A DNA stretch of 64,000 nucleotides, taken from positions 62,001 to 126,000 of the forward strand of contig NZ_LYPA01000043.1 in assembly GCF_001675045.1 (NCBI RefSeq). The letters run 5' to 3'. The stretch comes from Paenibacillus oryzae. Its GTDB lineage: Bacteria > Bacillota > Bacilli > Paenibacillales > Paenibacillaceae. The notes beneath the pieces were generated by a model, which was not told the origin of the DNA, made no database searches, and worked only from the letters and a program-made list of their open reading frames with translations. Shown here piece after piece: positions 1-8,357 of this stretch; the first letter of the stretch is position 1, and every line of letters starts with the position of its first letter. The position numbers were made by a program, and so were the translations under genes.

Positions 1-1467
1 GTGGAAACGATCAACAAGCTGCAAGCTTCTGCAGGCAAAGAAAAAATGGCCGTCAAGCTTCATAGCGTTAACGCTGAAGTGGATGCTGCGGTTCGCGCCT
101 TTGCATCCGCGCGTCTTCAGGAAGCTATTCGCATCCCTGAAAAGCATGCCCGCCAGGAAGCGATTGACGCGGTTAACAGCGAGGCCGTCGCTCATTTTGA
201 AGCGCAATATGCGGAGACTCCTGAATTGCTTGGCGATGTGAAGGAAGTATTGTACGACATCGTTAAAGAAGAGGTTCGCCGTTTGATTACACATGACAAG
301 GTTCGTCCTGATGGCCGCGCTTTGGATGAAATTCGTCCTATTGAATGCGACGTTGCCATTTTACCGCGCACACACGGCTCCGGCTTGTTCACGCGTGGAC
401 AAACACAAGCGCTTAGCATCTGTACACTGGGCGCCATGGGCGATGTACAAATTCTGGACGGCATTTCGCCGGAAGAAACAAAACGGTTTATGCATCACTA
501 CAATTTCCCGCCGTTCAGCGTAGGCGAAGCAAGACCGCTCCGTCCTCCAGGCCGTAGAGAAATCGGTCATGGCGCGCTTGGCGAAAGGGCATTGTCCAAA
601 GTCATTCCATCGGAAGCCGAGTTCCCGTATGCTATTCGTTTAGTGTCCGAGGTGCTGGAATCCAACGGCTCCACTTCGCAAGCCAGCATTTGCGCAAGTA
701 CGCTTGCCATGATGGACGCAGGCGTTCCGATCAAAGCGCCAGTTGCAGGTATTGCGATGGGTCTGATTAAAGACGGAGACCACTTCTCCATTTTGTCTGA
801 TATTCAGGGGATGGAAGATCATCTGGGCGATATGGACTTCAAGGTAGCGGGTACGGCAGAAGGCGTAACGGCTATCCAGATGGATATCAAAATTGATGGC
901 ATCGACCGCAGCATTTTGCAGCAGTCGCTGGAGCAAGCCCGTCTTGGACGTTTACACATCCTTGGCAAAATGCTTGAAGTTATCAAAGAGCCGCGCGGCA
1001 ACCTGTCCAAATACGCTCCGAAAATTTTGACGCTTCGCATCAATCCGGACAAAATCCGCGACGTTATTGGAGCAGGCGGCAAAATCATCAATAAAATTAT
1101 TGAAGAAACCGGCGTAAAAATCGATATCGAGCAGGACGGCATGGTGTTTATCGCTTCCTCTAACGAAGAGATGAACCAAAAAGCCAAGTCCATTATCGAA
1201 GGCATTGTGAAGGAAGTTGTTGTTGGAGAGGTTTACCTTGGCACCGTTAAGAGAATCGAAAAGTTTGGCGTATTTGTTGAGATTCTTCCTAACAAAGACG
1301 GTTTGGTTCACATTTCGCAGCTTTCAACGGATCGTGTAGCTAAATGCGAGGACGTTGTTAAAATTGGCGATCAAATTACCGTTAAGGTTACTGAAATCGA
1401 TCAGCAAGGCCGTGTCAACCTGTCGCGCAAAGTACTGCTGACAGCCCCTGAGACAAGCCAATCCTAA
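1..1467 (+). CDS. pnp: Polyribonucleotide nucleotidyltransferase (PNPase), 5' end cut by window
   Basis: PNPase degrades RNA 3' to 5' phosphorolytically and belongs to the RNA-decay machinery. The visible 488 codons are the C-terminal two thirds of a protein normally near 700 residues. The first RNase PH domain is missing because the window starts inside the gene, so the GTG at base 1 is an internal valine codon rather than a start. What remains is the helical linker (about residues 15-90), the second RNase PH domain (about 95-290) with the conserved active-site stretch [16 protein letters not shown], a KH domain with the GAGGK loop near residue 355, and a C-terminal S1 domain (about 405-475). 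The next genes, ylxY and mlpA, keep the B. subtilis order. An intrinsic terminator follows. Confidence 0.97.
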   Translation: METINKLQASAGKEKMAVKLHSVNAEVDAAVRAFASARLQEAIRIPEKHARQEAIDAVNSEAVAHFEAQYAETPELLGDVKEVLYDIVKEEVRRLITHDKVRPDGRALDEIRPIECDVAILPRTHGSGLFTRGQTQALSICTLGAMGDVQILDGISPEETKRFMHHYNFPPFSVGEARPLRPPGRREIGHGALGERALSKVIPSEAEFPYAIRLVSEVLESNGSTSQASICASTLAMMDAGVPIKAPVAGIAMGLIKDGDHFSILSDIQGMEDHLGDMDFKVAGTAEGVTAIQMDIKIDGIDRSILQQSLEQARLGRLHILGKMLEVIKEPRGNLSKYAPKILTLRINPDKIRDVIGAGGKIINKIIEETGVKIDIEQDGMVFIASSNEEMNQKAKSIIEGIVKEVVVGEVYLGTVKRIEKFGVFVEILPNKDGLVHISQLSTDRVAKCEDVVKIGDQITVKVTEIDQQGRVNLSRKVLLTAPETSQS

Positions 1468-1493
1468 TTGCCCCAAAAACATACAGATTTGCC

Positions 1494-1522
1494 GAAGAGT
1501 CAGAGTCCATCTGTCTCTTTTT
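1494..1522 (+). terminator. Intrinsic terminator of pnp
   Basis: AAGAGTCAGA (1495-1504) and TCTGTCTCTT (1510-1519) form a hairpin with one internal mismatch and a 5-nt loop. It runs into a T-tract 27 bases after the pnp stop codon. Confidence 0.65.
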
Positions 1523-1545
1523 GCTGTTCCCTGCTTTTTGCCGAA

Positions 1546-1575
1546 GTTATATTCTTGTCCGCTCCTTCATAAACT
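1546..1575 (+). promoter_or_regulatory. Possible sigma-E promoter of ylxY
   Basis: GTTATATT (1546-1553), a 14-base spacer and CATAAACT (1568-1575) resemble the sigma-E consensus (KMATATT, 13-15 bases, CATACANT). The match lies 54 bases upstream of ylxY, a family limited to spore formers. The -10 has one clear mismatch, so this is a candidate only. Confidence 0.42.
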
Positions 1576-1629
1576 TGATCGTAAGAGACAAGCGCAGCAG
1601 ACCCAAGCTGCCGATCGGGAGTGGAGATC

Positions 1630-2634
1630 ATGTTTTTGCGCAAAGCAACCGTAATTGCTGCCAGTATGCTTATGCTGCTTGTTTTTATTAAAATCAACGG
1701 GGATGTAAGCTCCTTTATCGCCACGGTGAAGAATAGCGACGCAACAACGGTGCTTGCCGCTCCATTATTGACCGAGGAAGACAAGCTGGAGCTGTATAAT
1801 ACGATTGTGCAACATGCGGAGAGCAGCAGGGTCCCGCCTGTTGATGCCCGGATCGACCGGGTTTGGCGCGCTATACCGGGGTACAACGGCCTTGAGGTGG
1901 ATATCGAAAAGACCTACCAGGAAACGCTGGCCTCGCCAAGGGGAAGCGGAATAACGTACCGATACAAGGAGGTTGAACCCCGAATCGGCTTGCAGCAGCT
2001 AGGCGCTCAGCCTATCTACAGAGGTAATCCCGACAAAAACATGATTTCATTTATGATCAATGTGGCATGGGGCAACGAATTTTTGCCCGGAATATTGGAA
2101 ACGCTGGAGCGGGAAAATGTAAAAGCGACATTTTTTCTGGATGGAAGCTGGTTAGCCAAAAACATAGAGCTGGCGGAGCAAATCGCGGCAAAGGGGCATG
2201 AGCTGTCCAATCACGCCTACTCTCATCCCGATATGGCGGCATTAAGCCGCAGCGAGCAATACAAGCAAATCAGCAGAACGGAAACATTGCTTAAAGAGAA
2301 GCTTGACGTAAAAAATCAATGGTTTGCGCCACCCTCCGGCTCCTTCAATGGAACAACCGTTCAAGTTGCTCGTGAAATGGGGCTGTACACGGTATTATGG
2401 ACGATCGACACCATTGACTGGAAGAAGCCTTCTCCAGAATCCATCGTTGCCAAAATCGACCGGAAGCTGGAACCCGGGGCATTGATTCTGATGCATCCCA
2501 CCGCGTCCTCCAGCGAAGCGCTGCCTGGCATGATAGCAGCAGCGAAACGTAAAGGCTACGGCATAGGTACGGTAGGGGAAACATTATCGTCAGCCCGGAT
2601 GGCCCCCAATGTTGAGGGGATAGGGAGATTCTGA
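1630..2634 (+). CDS. ylxY: YlxY-type sporulation polysaccharide deacetylase homologue, probably inactive
   Basis: This is a 334-residue NodB-fold protein with an N-terminal membrane anchor or signal (about residues 6-24) and the deacetylase domain in the second half. The gene sits between pnp and mlpA, as ylxY does in B. subtilis, and the family is restricted to spore formers. The metal-binding HxxxH motif is present (NHAYSHPD). The first motif, normally TFDDG with the catalytic aspartate, reads MINVAWGN, and the RPP motif reads APPSG, so the usual catalytic base and an arginine are missing. It may bind glycan rather than cleave acetyl groups. ATG 1630 was chosen because GGGAG (1617-1621) is 8 bases upstream. 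An in-frame GTG at 1621 is possible but overlaps that site. Confidence 0.88.
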   Translation: MFLRKATVIAASMLMLLVFIKINGDVSSFIATVKNSDATTVLAAPLLTEEDKLELYNTIVQHAESSRVPPVDARIDRVWRAIPGYNGLEVDIEKTYQETLASPRGSGITYRYKEVEPRIGLQQLGAQPIYRGNPDKNMISFMINVAWGNEFLPGILETLERENVKATFFLDGSWLAKNIELAEQIAAKGHELSNHAYSHPDMAALSRSEQYKQISRTETLLKEKLDVKNQWFAPPSGSFNGTTVQVAREMGLYTVLWTIDTIDWKKPSPESIVAKIDRKLEPGALILMHPTASSSEALPGMIAAAKRKGYGIGTVGETLSSARMAPNVEGIGRF

Positions 2635-2687
2635 TATAGTGATATCATTCAGGACTTTTTGAACACGCACTTATAGGAGGACGCTTG

Positions 2688-3953
2688 GTGAATAAATACA
2701 ATCTTAGCAATGGACTTCGGGTCGTTGTGGAATACATACCTACGGTAAGGTCCGTTTCCTTCGGCATTTGGGTCAAAACGGGATCGCGCCATGAAACAAA
2801 GGACAATAACGGGATTTCCCATTTTATCGAACATATGCTTTTTAAAGGAACGGCCGACCGTTCTGCTAAGGATATTGCCGATTTGTTTGATGGCATTGGC
2901 GGAAATGTCAACGCATTTACCTCCAAGGAATATACATGCTACTTCGCCAAGGTGCTGGATCAGCATTTGCCCATTGCCGTTGACGCGTTAGCCGATATGT
3001 TTTTTCATTCGCAGCTGGATGAAGGGGAGCTGGCGAAGGAAAAAAACGTTATTTTGGAAGAGATTTCGATGTATGAGGATACGCCGGATGATAAGGTTCA
3101 CGATGAAGCCTCCCGAGCTGCATTTGGCGATCATCCCTTGGCTTATTCCATATTGGGACTGGAAGAGCGCCTTTCGGCTATGAATGCCGATACGCTTAGA
3201 GCCTACATAAACGAACGCTATACGATAGAAAATGTCGTGATCAGCGTAGCCGGAAATATTGAGGAGGCAGCGATTCTTGAGCTGCTGGAAAAGCATTTTG
3301 GCGGTTTCTCCCGGCATAACGCTCCCATTGTTCCGGATGCGCCGACATTCCAGGGCAATTCTATTTTTTACAAAAAGAAGACGGAGCAAAATCATATTTG
3401 CCTGTCATTCCCGGGCTGCTCCAATAAAGATGCCAAGCTTTACGCGATGATTTTACTGAATAACGCGCTTGGCGGCGGCATGAGCTCCCGCTTGTTCCAG
3501 GAAATCAGAGAAAAACGCGGTCTTGCATATTCCGTCTATTCCTATCATATGGGCTATGCGGATTCCGGCTTGTTTACGATTTATGCGGGCACAGCTCCCA
3601 AACAAACGAAGGAAGTGCTGGAGCTCACGATGGAGCAGCTTGGAGAGCTTTCTGTTAAAGGTCTTTCCGAGGAGGAGCTTTTCCGGGGCAAGGAGCAATT
3701 GAAGGGATCTCTAATCCTCAGCCTGGAAAGCACCAGCAGCCGGATGAACCGTATCGGCAAAAACGAGCTTATGCTTGGACGCCATTATACGCTGGATGAG
3801 CTTCTTGCCCGAATCGACAATGTAACAATGGAGGATATACAGGAAGTAACCCGGAGAATATTGTCCCAGCCATTTGCGGTTGCAATGGTGGGCAATAGTG
3901 ATAAAGATGCTTCCGGACTAAGGAGGGACCAATTTGTATCACGTTCTGTTTAA
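2688..3953 (+). CDS. mlpA: M16 family zinc peptidase (MlpA/YmxG)
   Basis: This insulinase/processing-peptidase family protein has about 421 residues, close to B. subtilis MlpA. The inverted zinc motif HxxEH reads HFIEH near residue 46, and the downstream conserved glutamate region (KNVILEEISMYEDTPDD) is present. The C-terminal M16 half carries the usual GGGMSSRLFQEIREKRGLAYSV-like stretch. The B. subtilis homologue has been linked to regulation of secreted protease. The start is probably GTG 2688, 7 bases after AGGAGG (2675-2680), although a TTG one codon earlier is in frame. Its 3' end overlaps dut by 20 bases, so the two are co-transcribed and probably translationally coupled. Confidence 0.92.
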   Translation: MNKYNLSNGLRVVVEYIPTVRSVSFGIWVKTGSRHETKDNNGISHFIEHMLFKGTADRSAKDIADLFDGIGGNVNAFTSKEYTCYFAKVLDQHLPIAVDALADMFFHSQLDEGELAKEKNVILEEISMYEDTPDDKVHDEASRAAFGDHPLAYSILGLEERLSAMNADTLRAYINERYTIENVVISVAGNIEEAAILELLEKHFGGFSRHNAPIVPDAPTFQGNSIFYKKKTEQNHICLSFPGCSNKDAKLYAMILLNNALGGGMSSRLFQEIREKRGLAYSVYSYHMGYADSGLFTIYAGTAPKQTKEVLELTMEQLGELSVKGLSEEELFRGKEQLKGSLILSLESTSSRMNRIGKNELMLGRHYTLDELLARIDNVTMEDIQEVTRRILSQPFAVAMVGNSDKDASGLRRDQFVSRSV

Positions 3954-4380
3954 GCGGCTTGAAGGCAATGAAGATATTCAGTTGCCGCGTAAAATGTCGG
4001 AGTGGGCAGCAGGCTTTGACCTGCAGGCTGCAGTTGGAGAACCCGTAACGCTGAACCCTGGCGAGCGAAAATTGATTCCAACCGGCTTTGCCATGGCTAT
4101 GCCGGCAAATCTGGAGGCGCAAATTCGTCCTCGCAGCGGCTTGGCCTTTAAACACGGCATAACGTCGTTGAACTCGCCGGGCACCATTGATGCGGATTAT
4201 CGCGGGGAGGTTAAAGTGCTGTTGATTAATCACGGCCAGGAGCCGTTTGTCATTACAAGAGGCGAGCGAATCGCCCAAATGGTCTTTCATGAAGTTCCGC
4301 AGGTGGATATTGTGGAAGCAGAGGAGCTTCCCGATACTGTAAGAGGAGCCGGCGGCTTTGGCCATACGGGCGTCAAGTAA
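3934..4380 (+). CDS. dut: dUTP diphosphatase (trimeric dUTPase)
   Basis: It hydrolyses dUTP to dUMP, which keeps uracil out of DNA and feeds thymidylate synthesis. The 148-residue protein shows all five dUTPase motifs: AGFDL near residue 26, RPRSGLA near 66, NSPGTIDADYRGE near 80, RGERIAQMV near 109 and the P-loop-like RGAGGFGHTG at the C-terminus. The start is TTG 3934, 6 bases after AGGAGGG (3921-3927), inside the end of mlpA. In B. subtilis this slot holds ymxH, so dut at this position is a lineage difference. A strong terminator closes the unit. Confidence 0.96.
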   Translation: MYHVLFKRLEGNEDIQLPRKMSEWAAGFDLQAAVGEPVTLNPGERKLIPTGFAMAMPANLEAQIRPRSGLAFKHGITSLNSPGTIDADYRGEVKVLLINHGQEPFVITRGERIAQMVFHEVPQVDIVEAEELPDTVRGAGGFGHTGVK

Positions 4381-4413
4381 AAACGGAATGATTGTTTTTT
4401 CATAAAGTAAAAG

Positions 4414-4467
4414 AGCCGCGTTTATCATGCTGTCGTTCAGACAGCCGGGAAACGCGGCTTTTTCTTT
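4414..4467 (+). terminator. Intrinsic terminator after dut
   Basis: AGCCGCGTTT (4414-4423) pairs perfectly with AAACGCGGCT (4450-4459) and is followed by a T-rich tail. The loop contains a second small stem, CTGTC/GACAG. It separates dut from the dpaA operon. Confidence 0.9.
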
Positions 4468-4481
4468 TTGGTATTTTTCTC

Positions 4482-4509
4482 ACCCCCGTTTGGGCAGCGG
4501 CATAAGATG
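4482..4509 (+). promoter_or_regulatory. Possible sigma-K promoter of dpaA
   Basis: ACC (4482-4484), 16 bases, then CATAAGATG (4501-4509) fits the sigma-K pattern (ACC, about 16 bases, CATAnnnTA) with one mismatch. The B. subtilis dipicolinate synthase genes are transcribed by sigma-K in the mother cell. The site is 36 bases upstream of dpaA, between the dut terminator and the dpaA ribosome binding site. Confidence 0.55.
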
Positions 4510-4544
4510 CTTTATATCCACTGGCAAGAAAGGAGTGAAGCCTG

Positions 4545-5444
4545 ATGCTTACCGGCGTTCAGGTGCTTTTGCTTGGAGGCGACGCCAGGCAGCTGGAGGT
4601 CATTCGCAAGCTGGGCATGCTCGACGCTTCCTTGACGGTATGCGGCTTCGACGGGCTGCATTCTCCGCTTGACGGAGCGGTTCACGGGGAGTATAGCGAG
4701 GAGTTGTTCGAGGGGGTGGACGCATTGGTGCTGCCGGTTGTCGGCACCGACGAAAAAGGCGTAATCCCGGCTGTATTCAGCGATCGCGAGCTGATTTTGA
4801 CCGCTGACCATATGGCAAGGCTGCCTTCGCACTGCAAGGTGTATACCGGAATGGCAAAGCCTTATCTCAGCGCGCTTTGCGAGCGCCGCGGGCTCGGGCT
4901 GATTGAACTGCTTGATCGGGACGATGTTGCGATTTACAATGCAATACCGACGGCGGAGGGCGCCTTGATGATGGCGATCCAGCATACAGACATTACAATT
5001 CATGGCTCCCTCTGCATGGTGCTCGGATTTGGCCGGACCGGCTTTACAATGGCCCGGACACTCCAGGGCGTAGGCGCGCGAGTCAAGGTTGGAGTCCGTC
5101 GTTCGGAGCATTTTGCACGGGCGCTGGAGATGGGCTTTGAGCCCTTTTACATGGACAGTTTGTTAGCCGAATCGAGTAATATTGACTTGCTTTTTAATAC
5201 AATTCCGACTATGATAGTCACAGCACAAATTATCGCTAATTTACCTTCGCGGGCCGTCATTATTGACCTTGCCTCGAAGCCAGGCGGAACCGATTTCCGC
5301 TTTGCCGAGAAGCGGGGCATCAAAGCGATGCTCGCACCCGGACTCCCCGGTATCGTCGCACCCAAAACAGCTGGACTTATTATAGCGGACTGCTTGGCTC
5401 AGTTGATTTTGGACGACAGTAATAAGCGGGGGAATGGGATATGA
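4545..5444 (+). CDS. dpaA: Dipicolinate synthase subunit A
   Basis: Subunit A works with DpaB to make dipicolinate from the lysine-pathway intermediate dihydroxy-tetrahydrodipicolinate in the mother cell; dipicolinate then accumulates in the spore core with calcium. The 299-residue protein has an N-terminal dipicolinate synthase domain and a Rossmann nucleotide-binding domain with GFGRTG near residue 163. Length and order match B. subtilis spoVFA. AAAGGAG lies just before ATG 4545. The gene overlaps dpaB by four bases (ATGA) and heads an operon with dpaB, dapG and dapA, so precursor and product synthesis can be co-expressed. No asd gene is present in this operon. Confidence 0.97.
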   Translation: MLTGVQVLLLGGDARQLEVIRKLGMLDASLTVCGFDGLHSPLDGAVHGEYSEELFEGVDALVLPVVGTDEKGVIPAVFSDRELILTADHMARLPSHCKVYTGMAKPYLSALCERRGLGLIELLDRDDVAIYNAIPTAEGALMMAIQHTDITIHGSLCMVLGFGRTGFTMARTLQGVGARVKVGVRRSEHFARALEMGFEPFYMDSLLAESSNIDLLFNTIPTMIVTAQIIANLPSRAVIIDLASKPGGTDFRFAEKRGIKAMLAPGLPGIVAPKTAGLIIADCLAQLILDDSNKRGNGI

Positions 5445-6031
5445 ATTGGAACGGAATTACGGTTGGGTATGCCTTGTCGGGATCTCACTGCACCTTTGCA
5501 GAGGTGATGCCGCAAATCAAACGGTTTGTGGATGCCGGAGCCAATGTTGTGCCGATCGTCAGCCATACGCTGATTACGACTGACACGAGGTTTGGAACGG
5601 CAAAGGAATGGCAGGAGCAATTAACGGGTATTACCGGCAATGAAATTATTTCGACGATCGTGCAGGCAGAGCCGCTTGGACCATCCTTGCTGCTTGATGT
5701 GCTGGTTATTGCTCCTTGTACCGGCAATACAACGAGCAGGCTCGCCAATGCAATTACGGACAGTGCCGTGCTGATGGCTGCAAAGGCGCAGATGCGCAAT
5801 AGCAGACCGGTGGTGCTGGGCATTTCCACTAACGACGGACTTGGTTTAAATGCCGCCAACATCGCAAAGCTGCTGGTGGCTAAACATATTTATTTTGTTC
5901 CGTTTGGCCAGGATAATCCTGTTCAGAAACCGAACTCTCTCGTAGCCAAAATGGATTTGATCATGGAGGCGTGCGAGGCGGCGCTGAATGGAAAGCAGCT
6001 TCAACCCATTCTTGTGGAGAGGGCTCTGTAA
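5441..6031 (+). CDS. dpaB: Dipicolinate synthase subunit B
   Basis: This 196-residue flavoprotein-fold subunit is required with DpaA for dipicolinate synthesis. The fold is recognisable from the N-terminal VGYALSGSHCTF and the central APCTGNTTSRLANAITDS stretch shared with UbiX/Dfp-type flavoproteins. It overlaps dpaA by four bases (ATGA) and touches dapG through a TAATG junction, so all three are translationally coupled. Confidence 0.97.
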   Translation: MNWNGITVGYALSGSHCTFAEVMPQIKRFVDAGANVVPIVSHTLITTDTRFGTAKEWQEQLTGITGNEIISTIVQAEPLGPSLLLDVLVIAPCTGNTTSRLANAITDSAVLMAAKAQMRNSRPVVLGISTNDGLGLNAANIAKLLVAKHIYFVPFGQDNPVQKPNSLVAKMDLIMEACEAALNGKQLQPILVERAL

Positions 6032-7245
6032 TGGGCATCCTCGTTCAAAAGTTTGGCGGAACCTCGCTTGCCGACGCGGAAGCGCGCGAGCGAGTCATTG
6101 GACATATTATTCGGGAACGGAACAATGGGTATAGTCTGGCCGTAGTCGTATCTGCGATGGGACGCAAGGGAGCTCCCTATGCGACGGATACGCTGCTGGA
6201 GGCGGGCGGCGGGGGCCTGCTGCCTGCGCGGGAGCGGGATATGCTGATGGCTTGCGGAGAAATCATCTCCGCGGCAACATTATGCAGCCTGCTGCTGGAA
6301 AGAGGGATTCCCGCGGTGGCGCTTACAGGCGGCGCTGCCGGAATCCGGACCGATGATCATTTCGGCGCCGCAAGAATCAAGCGGATTGAGCCGGAGCATG
6401 TAACCAAACATCTGAACAATGGCGCCGTCGCCATTGTATGCGGATTTCAAGGCATTACGGATAGCGGGGAGTTAACGACTCTTGGAAGGGGCGGCAGCGA
6501 TACCTCGGCAACTGCACTCGGCGCCGCGCTTCAAGCCGACATGGTCGACATCTATACCGACGTGGACGGCATATTGACGGCCGATCCCCGTCTCGTTAGC
6601 GAAGCGCGGCAGCTTTCCGTAGTAGGGTATGCGGAAATTTGCAACATGGCAAGGCAAGGAGCCAAAGTTATTCATCCCCGCGCTGTAGAGATCGCGCAGC
6701 AGGCGAGGATTCCAATACGCGTGCGTTCCACTTTCACAGAGGAAAGCGGCACTCTGGTAACGGACAAGGGGGAGCATGACGGAAGCTCCTTGGTTAAGGA
6801 TAGGCATGTTACAGGCATCGCGCATGTTTCTGGAATTACGCAAATTTCGGTAAAGGCGCCTAATGATGCGCAAGACATGCAGCTCCATGTTTTCCAAACG
6901 ATGGCGCGCCACCATATCAGCGTTGATTTTATTAATGTGACGCCAAGCGGAGCGCTCTATACGGTCTTTGACCGCGATGCGCAAAAAGCGGTGGAACTGC
7001 TGGAAGCAGCTGGCTTTGCCCCGGTTGCAGTGCCGGGCTGTGCGAAAGTATCCGTCATTGGCGGAGGCATGAACGGGCAGCCGGGCGTTATGGCCAGAAT
7101 CGTTGAAGCGCTGGCAGAGCAAGGAATCCCCATTATGCAATCGGCAGATTCCAATACCACGATTTGGGTGCTTGTTCGCGAAAGCGACATGGTGAACGCT
7201 CTGCGTTCGCTGCATGCCAAGTTTGAGCTGCATCTATCACTGTAG
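6031..7245 (+). CDS. dapG: Aspartate kinase (DapG type)
   Basis: It phosphorylates aspartate in the first step of the aspartate family pathway (lysine, diaminopimelate, threonine, methionine). The 404-residue protein starts with the kinase motif VQKFGGTS. It carries the substrate region TTLGRGGSDTSA and TDVDGILTADPR, and ends in two ACT regulatory domains (about residues 265-404), as in the diaminopimelate-sensitive isozyme. ATG 6031 is favoured because GGAGAGG (6016-6022) precedes it by 8 bases; an upstream in-frame extension would lie inside dpaB. In B. subtilis asd comes between dpaB and dapG, and here it is missing. Confidence 0.96.
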   Translation: MGILVQKFGGTSLADAEARERVIGHIIRERNNGYSLAVVVSAMGRKGAPYATDTLLEAGGGGLLPARERDMLMACGEIISAATLCSLLLERGIPAVALTGGAAGIRTDDHFGAARIKRIEPEHVTKHLNNGAVAIVCGFQGITDSGELTTLGRGGSDTSATALGAALQADMVDIYTDVDGILTADPRLVSEARQLSVVGYAEICNMARQGAKVIHPRAVEIAQQARIPIRVRSTFTEESGTLVTDKGEHDGSSLVKDRHVTGIAHVSGITQISVKAPNDAQDMQLHVFQTMARHHISVDFINVTPSGALYTVFDRDAQKAVELLEAAGFAPVAVPGCAKVSVIGGGMNGQPGVMARIVEALAEQGIPIMQSADSNTTIWVLVRESDMVNALRSLHAKFELHLSL

Positions 7246-7264
7246 GCATATAGGAGGAGTCTCA

Positions 7265-8128
7265 ATGGATTTCGGAAGATTGATTACCGCAATGGTAACC
7301 CCCTTCGATGCGGAGGGGCAAATTGACTGGAGCGCTACGGAAAAACTGGTTGATTATTTAATTAATGAGCAAAAAAGCGACAGTCTTGTCGTGTGCGGAA
7401 CAACGGGTGAATCCCCAACGCTTAGCGATGAGGAGAAAACATCCTTGTTTTCGTTTGTCGTCAACTATGCTGCCGGCCGCTGCAAAATTATTGCAGGAAC
7501 CGGAAGCAACAATACGGCTCATTCCATTCATTTGTCCAAAGCTGCCAAGGCTTGTGGAGTAGACGGGCTGCTATTGGTTGCGCCCTATTACAACCGTCCG
7601 ACTCAGGAGGGGTTATACCAGCATTTCAAAGCGATTGCCGAGGCCGTTGACCTGCCGGTCGTTCTGTATAATGTTGAAGGCCGAACAGCCGTCAATATTT
7701 CTGCTGAAACGACGCTTCGCTTGGCGCAAATCCCTAACATTGTTGCAACCAAAGATTGCGCATCGCTGGAACAGCTTACGCTGATTGCCGCCGGCGCGCC
7801 TGACAGCTTCCGGATTTACAGCGGCGACGACAGCGTCGGCTTGCCGGCTATGTCGGTTGGGGCCTACGGCATAATTAGCGTTGCCAGCCATGTGGCCGGC
7901 AAGGATATGAAAGAAATGATTTTTGCCTACCTGAACGGCGACACCAAGCGGGCTGCCGCTTTGCACGGCAAGCTGTTTCCAATCTTTAAAGGCCTTTTTA
8001 TCTGTCCAAATCCGGTTCCTGTCAAATATGCTCTTGGCCTGCAAGGCGTACCCGTTGGCGGGGTAAGGCTGCCGCTTGTGGATGCCGATGAAACCGAAAA
8101 GCAATTTCTTCGCGAATTAATTCAATAA
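7265..8128 (+). CDS. dapA: 4-hydroxy-tetrahydrodipicolinate synthase
   Basis: It condenses pyruvate with aspartate semialdehyde, the committed step to diaminopimelate and, through DpaAB, to dipicolinate. The 287-residue TIM-barrel protein has GTTGESPTLS near residue 43, the tyrosine region YYNRPTQEG and the Schiff-base lysine K163 in VATKDCAS. The usual YNVPGR motif reads YNVEGR. The start is ATG 7265 after AGGAGG (7252-7257). It is the last gene of the dpaA operon and is followed by a terminator. Confidence 0.97.
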   Translation: MDFGRLITAMVTPFDAEGQIDWSATEKLVDYLINEQKSDSLVVCGTTGESPTLSDEEKTSLFSFVVNYAAGRCKIIAGTGSNNTAHSIHLSKAAKACGVDGLLLVAPYYNRPTQEGLYQHFKAIAEAVDLPVVLYNVEGRTAVNISAETTLRLAQIPNIVATKDCASLEQLTLIAAGAPDSFRIYSGDDSVGLPAMSVGAYGIISVASHVAGKDMKEMIFAYLNGDTKRAAALHGKLFPIFKGLFICPNPVPVKYALGLQGVPVGGVRLPLVDADETEKQFLRELIQ

Positions 8129-8146
8129 TTCCCATAATTGTTTCAT

Positions 8147-8179
8147 AAAGCCGGTGCAGATCGCATCGGTTTTCTTTTT
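8147..8179 (+). terminator. Terminator of the dpaA-dapA operon
   Basis: AAAGCCGGTGC pairs with GCATCGGTTTT around a 5-nt loop, with one G-T wobble. A T-rich tail follows (TTTTCTTTTT). Confidence 0.75.
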
Positions 8180-8216
8180 GAGGAAATCTATTTTACATTT
8201 AGGCACAGGCAGTCAC

Positions 8217-8246
8217 TTGTGTTGAAGCTTTTTCATCATGTATAAT
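8217..8246 (+). promoter_or_regulatory. Sigma-A promoter of the RNase J gene
   Basis: TTGTGT (8217-8222), an 18-base spacer and a perfect TATAAT (8241-8246). The predicted leader is about 105 bases before the TTG start at 8358. Confidence 0.65.
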
Positions 8247-8357
8247 GATTTCAAGTGATTGGGTGCGGCAAGTGAAAAGTTGGAAGAAACCGTCAGAGCG
8301 GCATCTGACGTTTACTTAATATTGCTTACTAATATCTGTCAGGAGGTATAGATTCAA

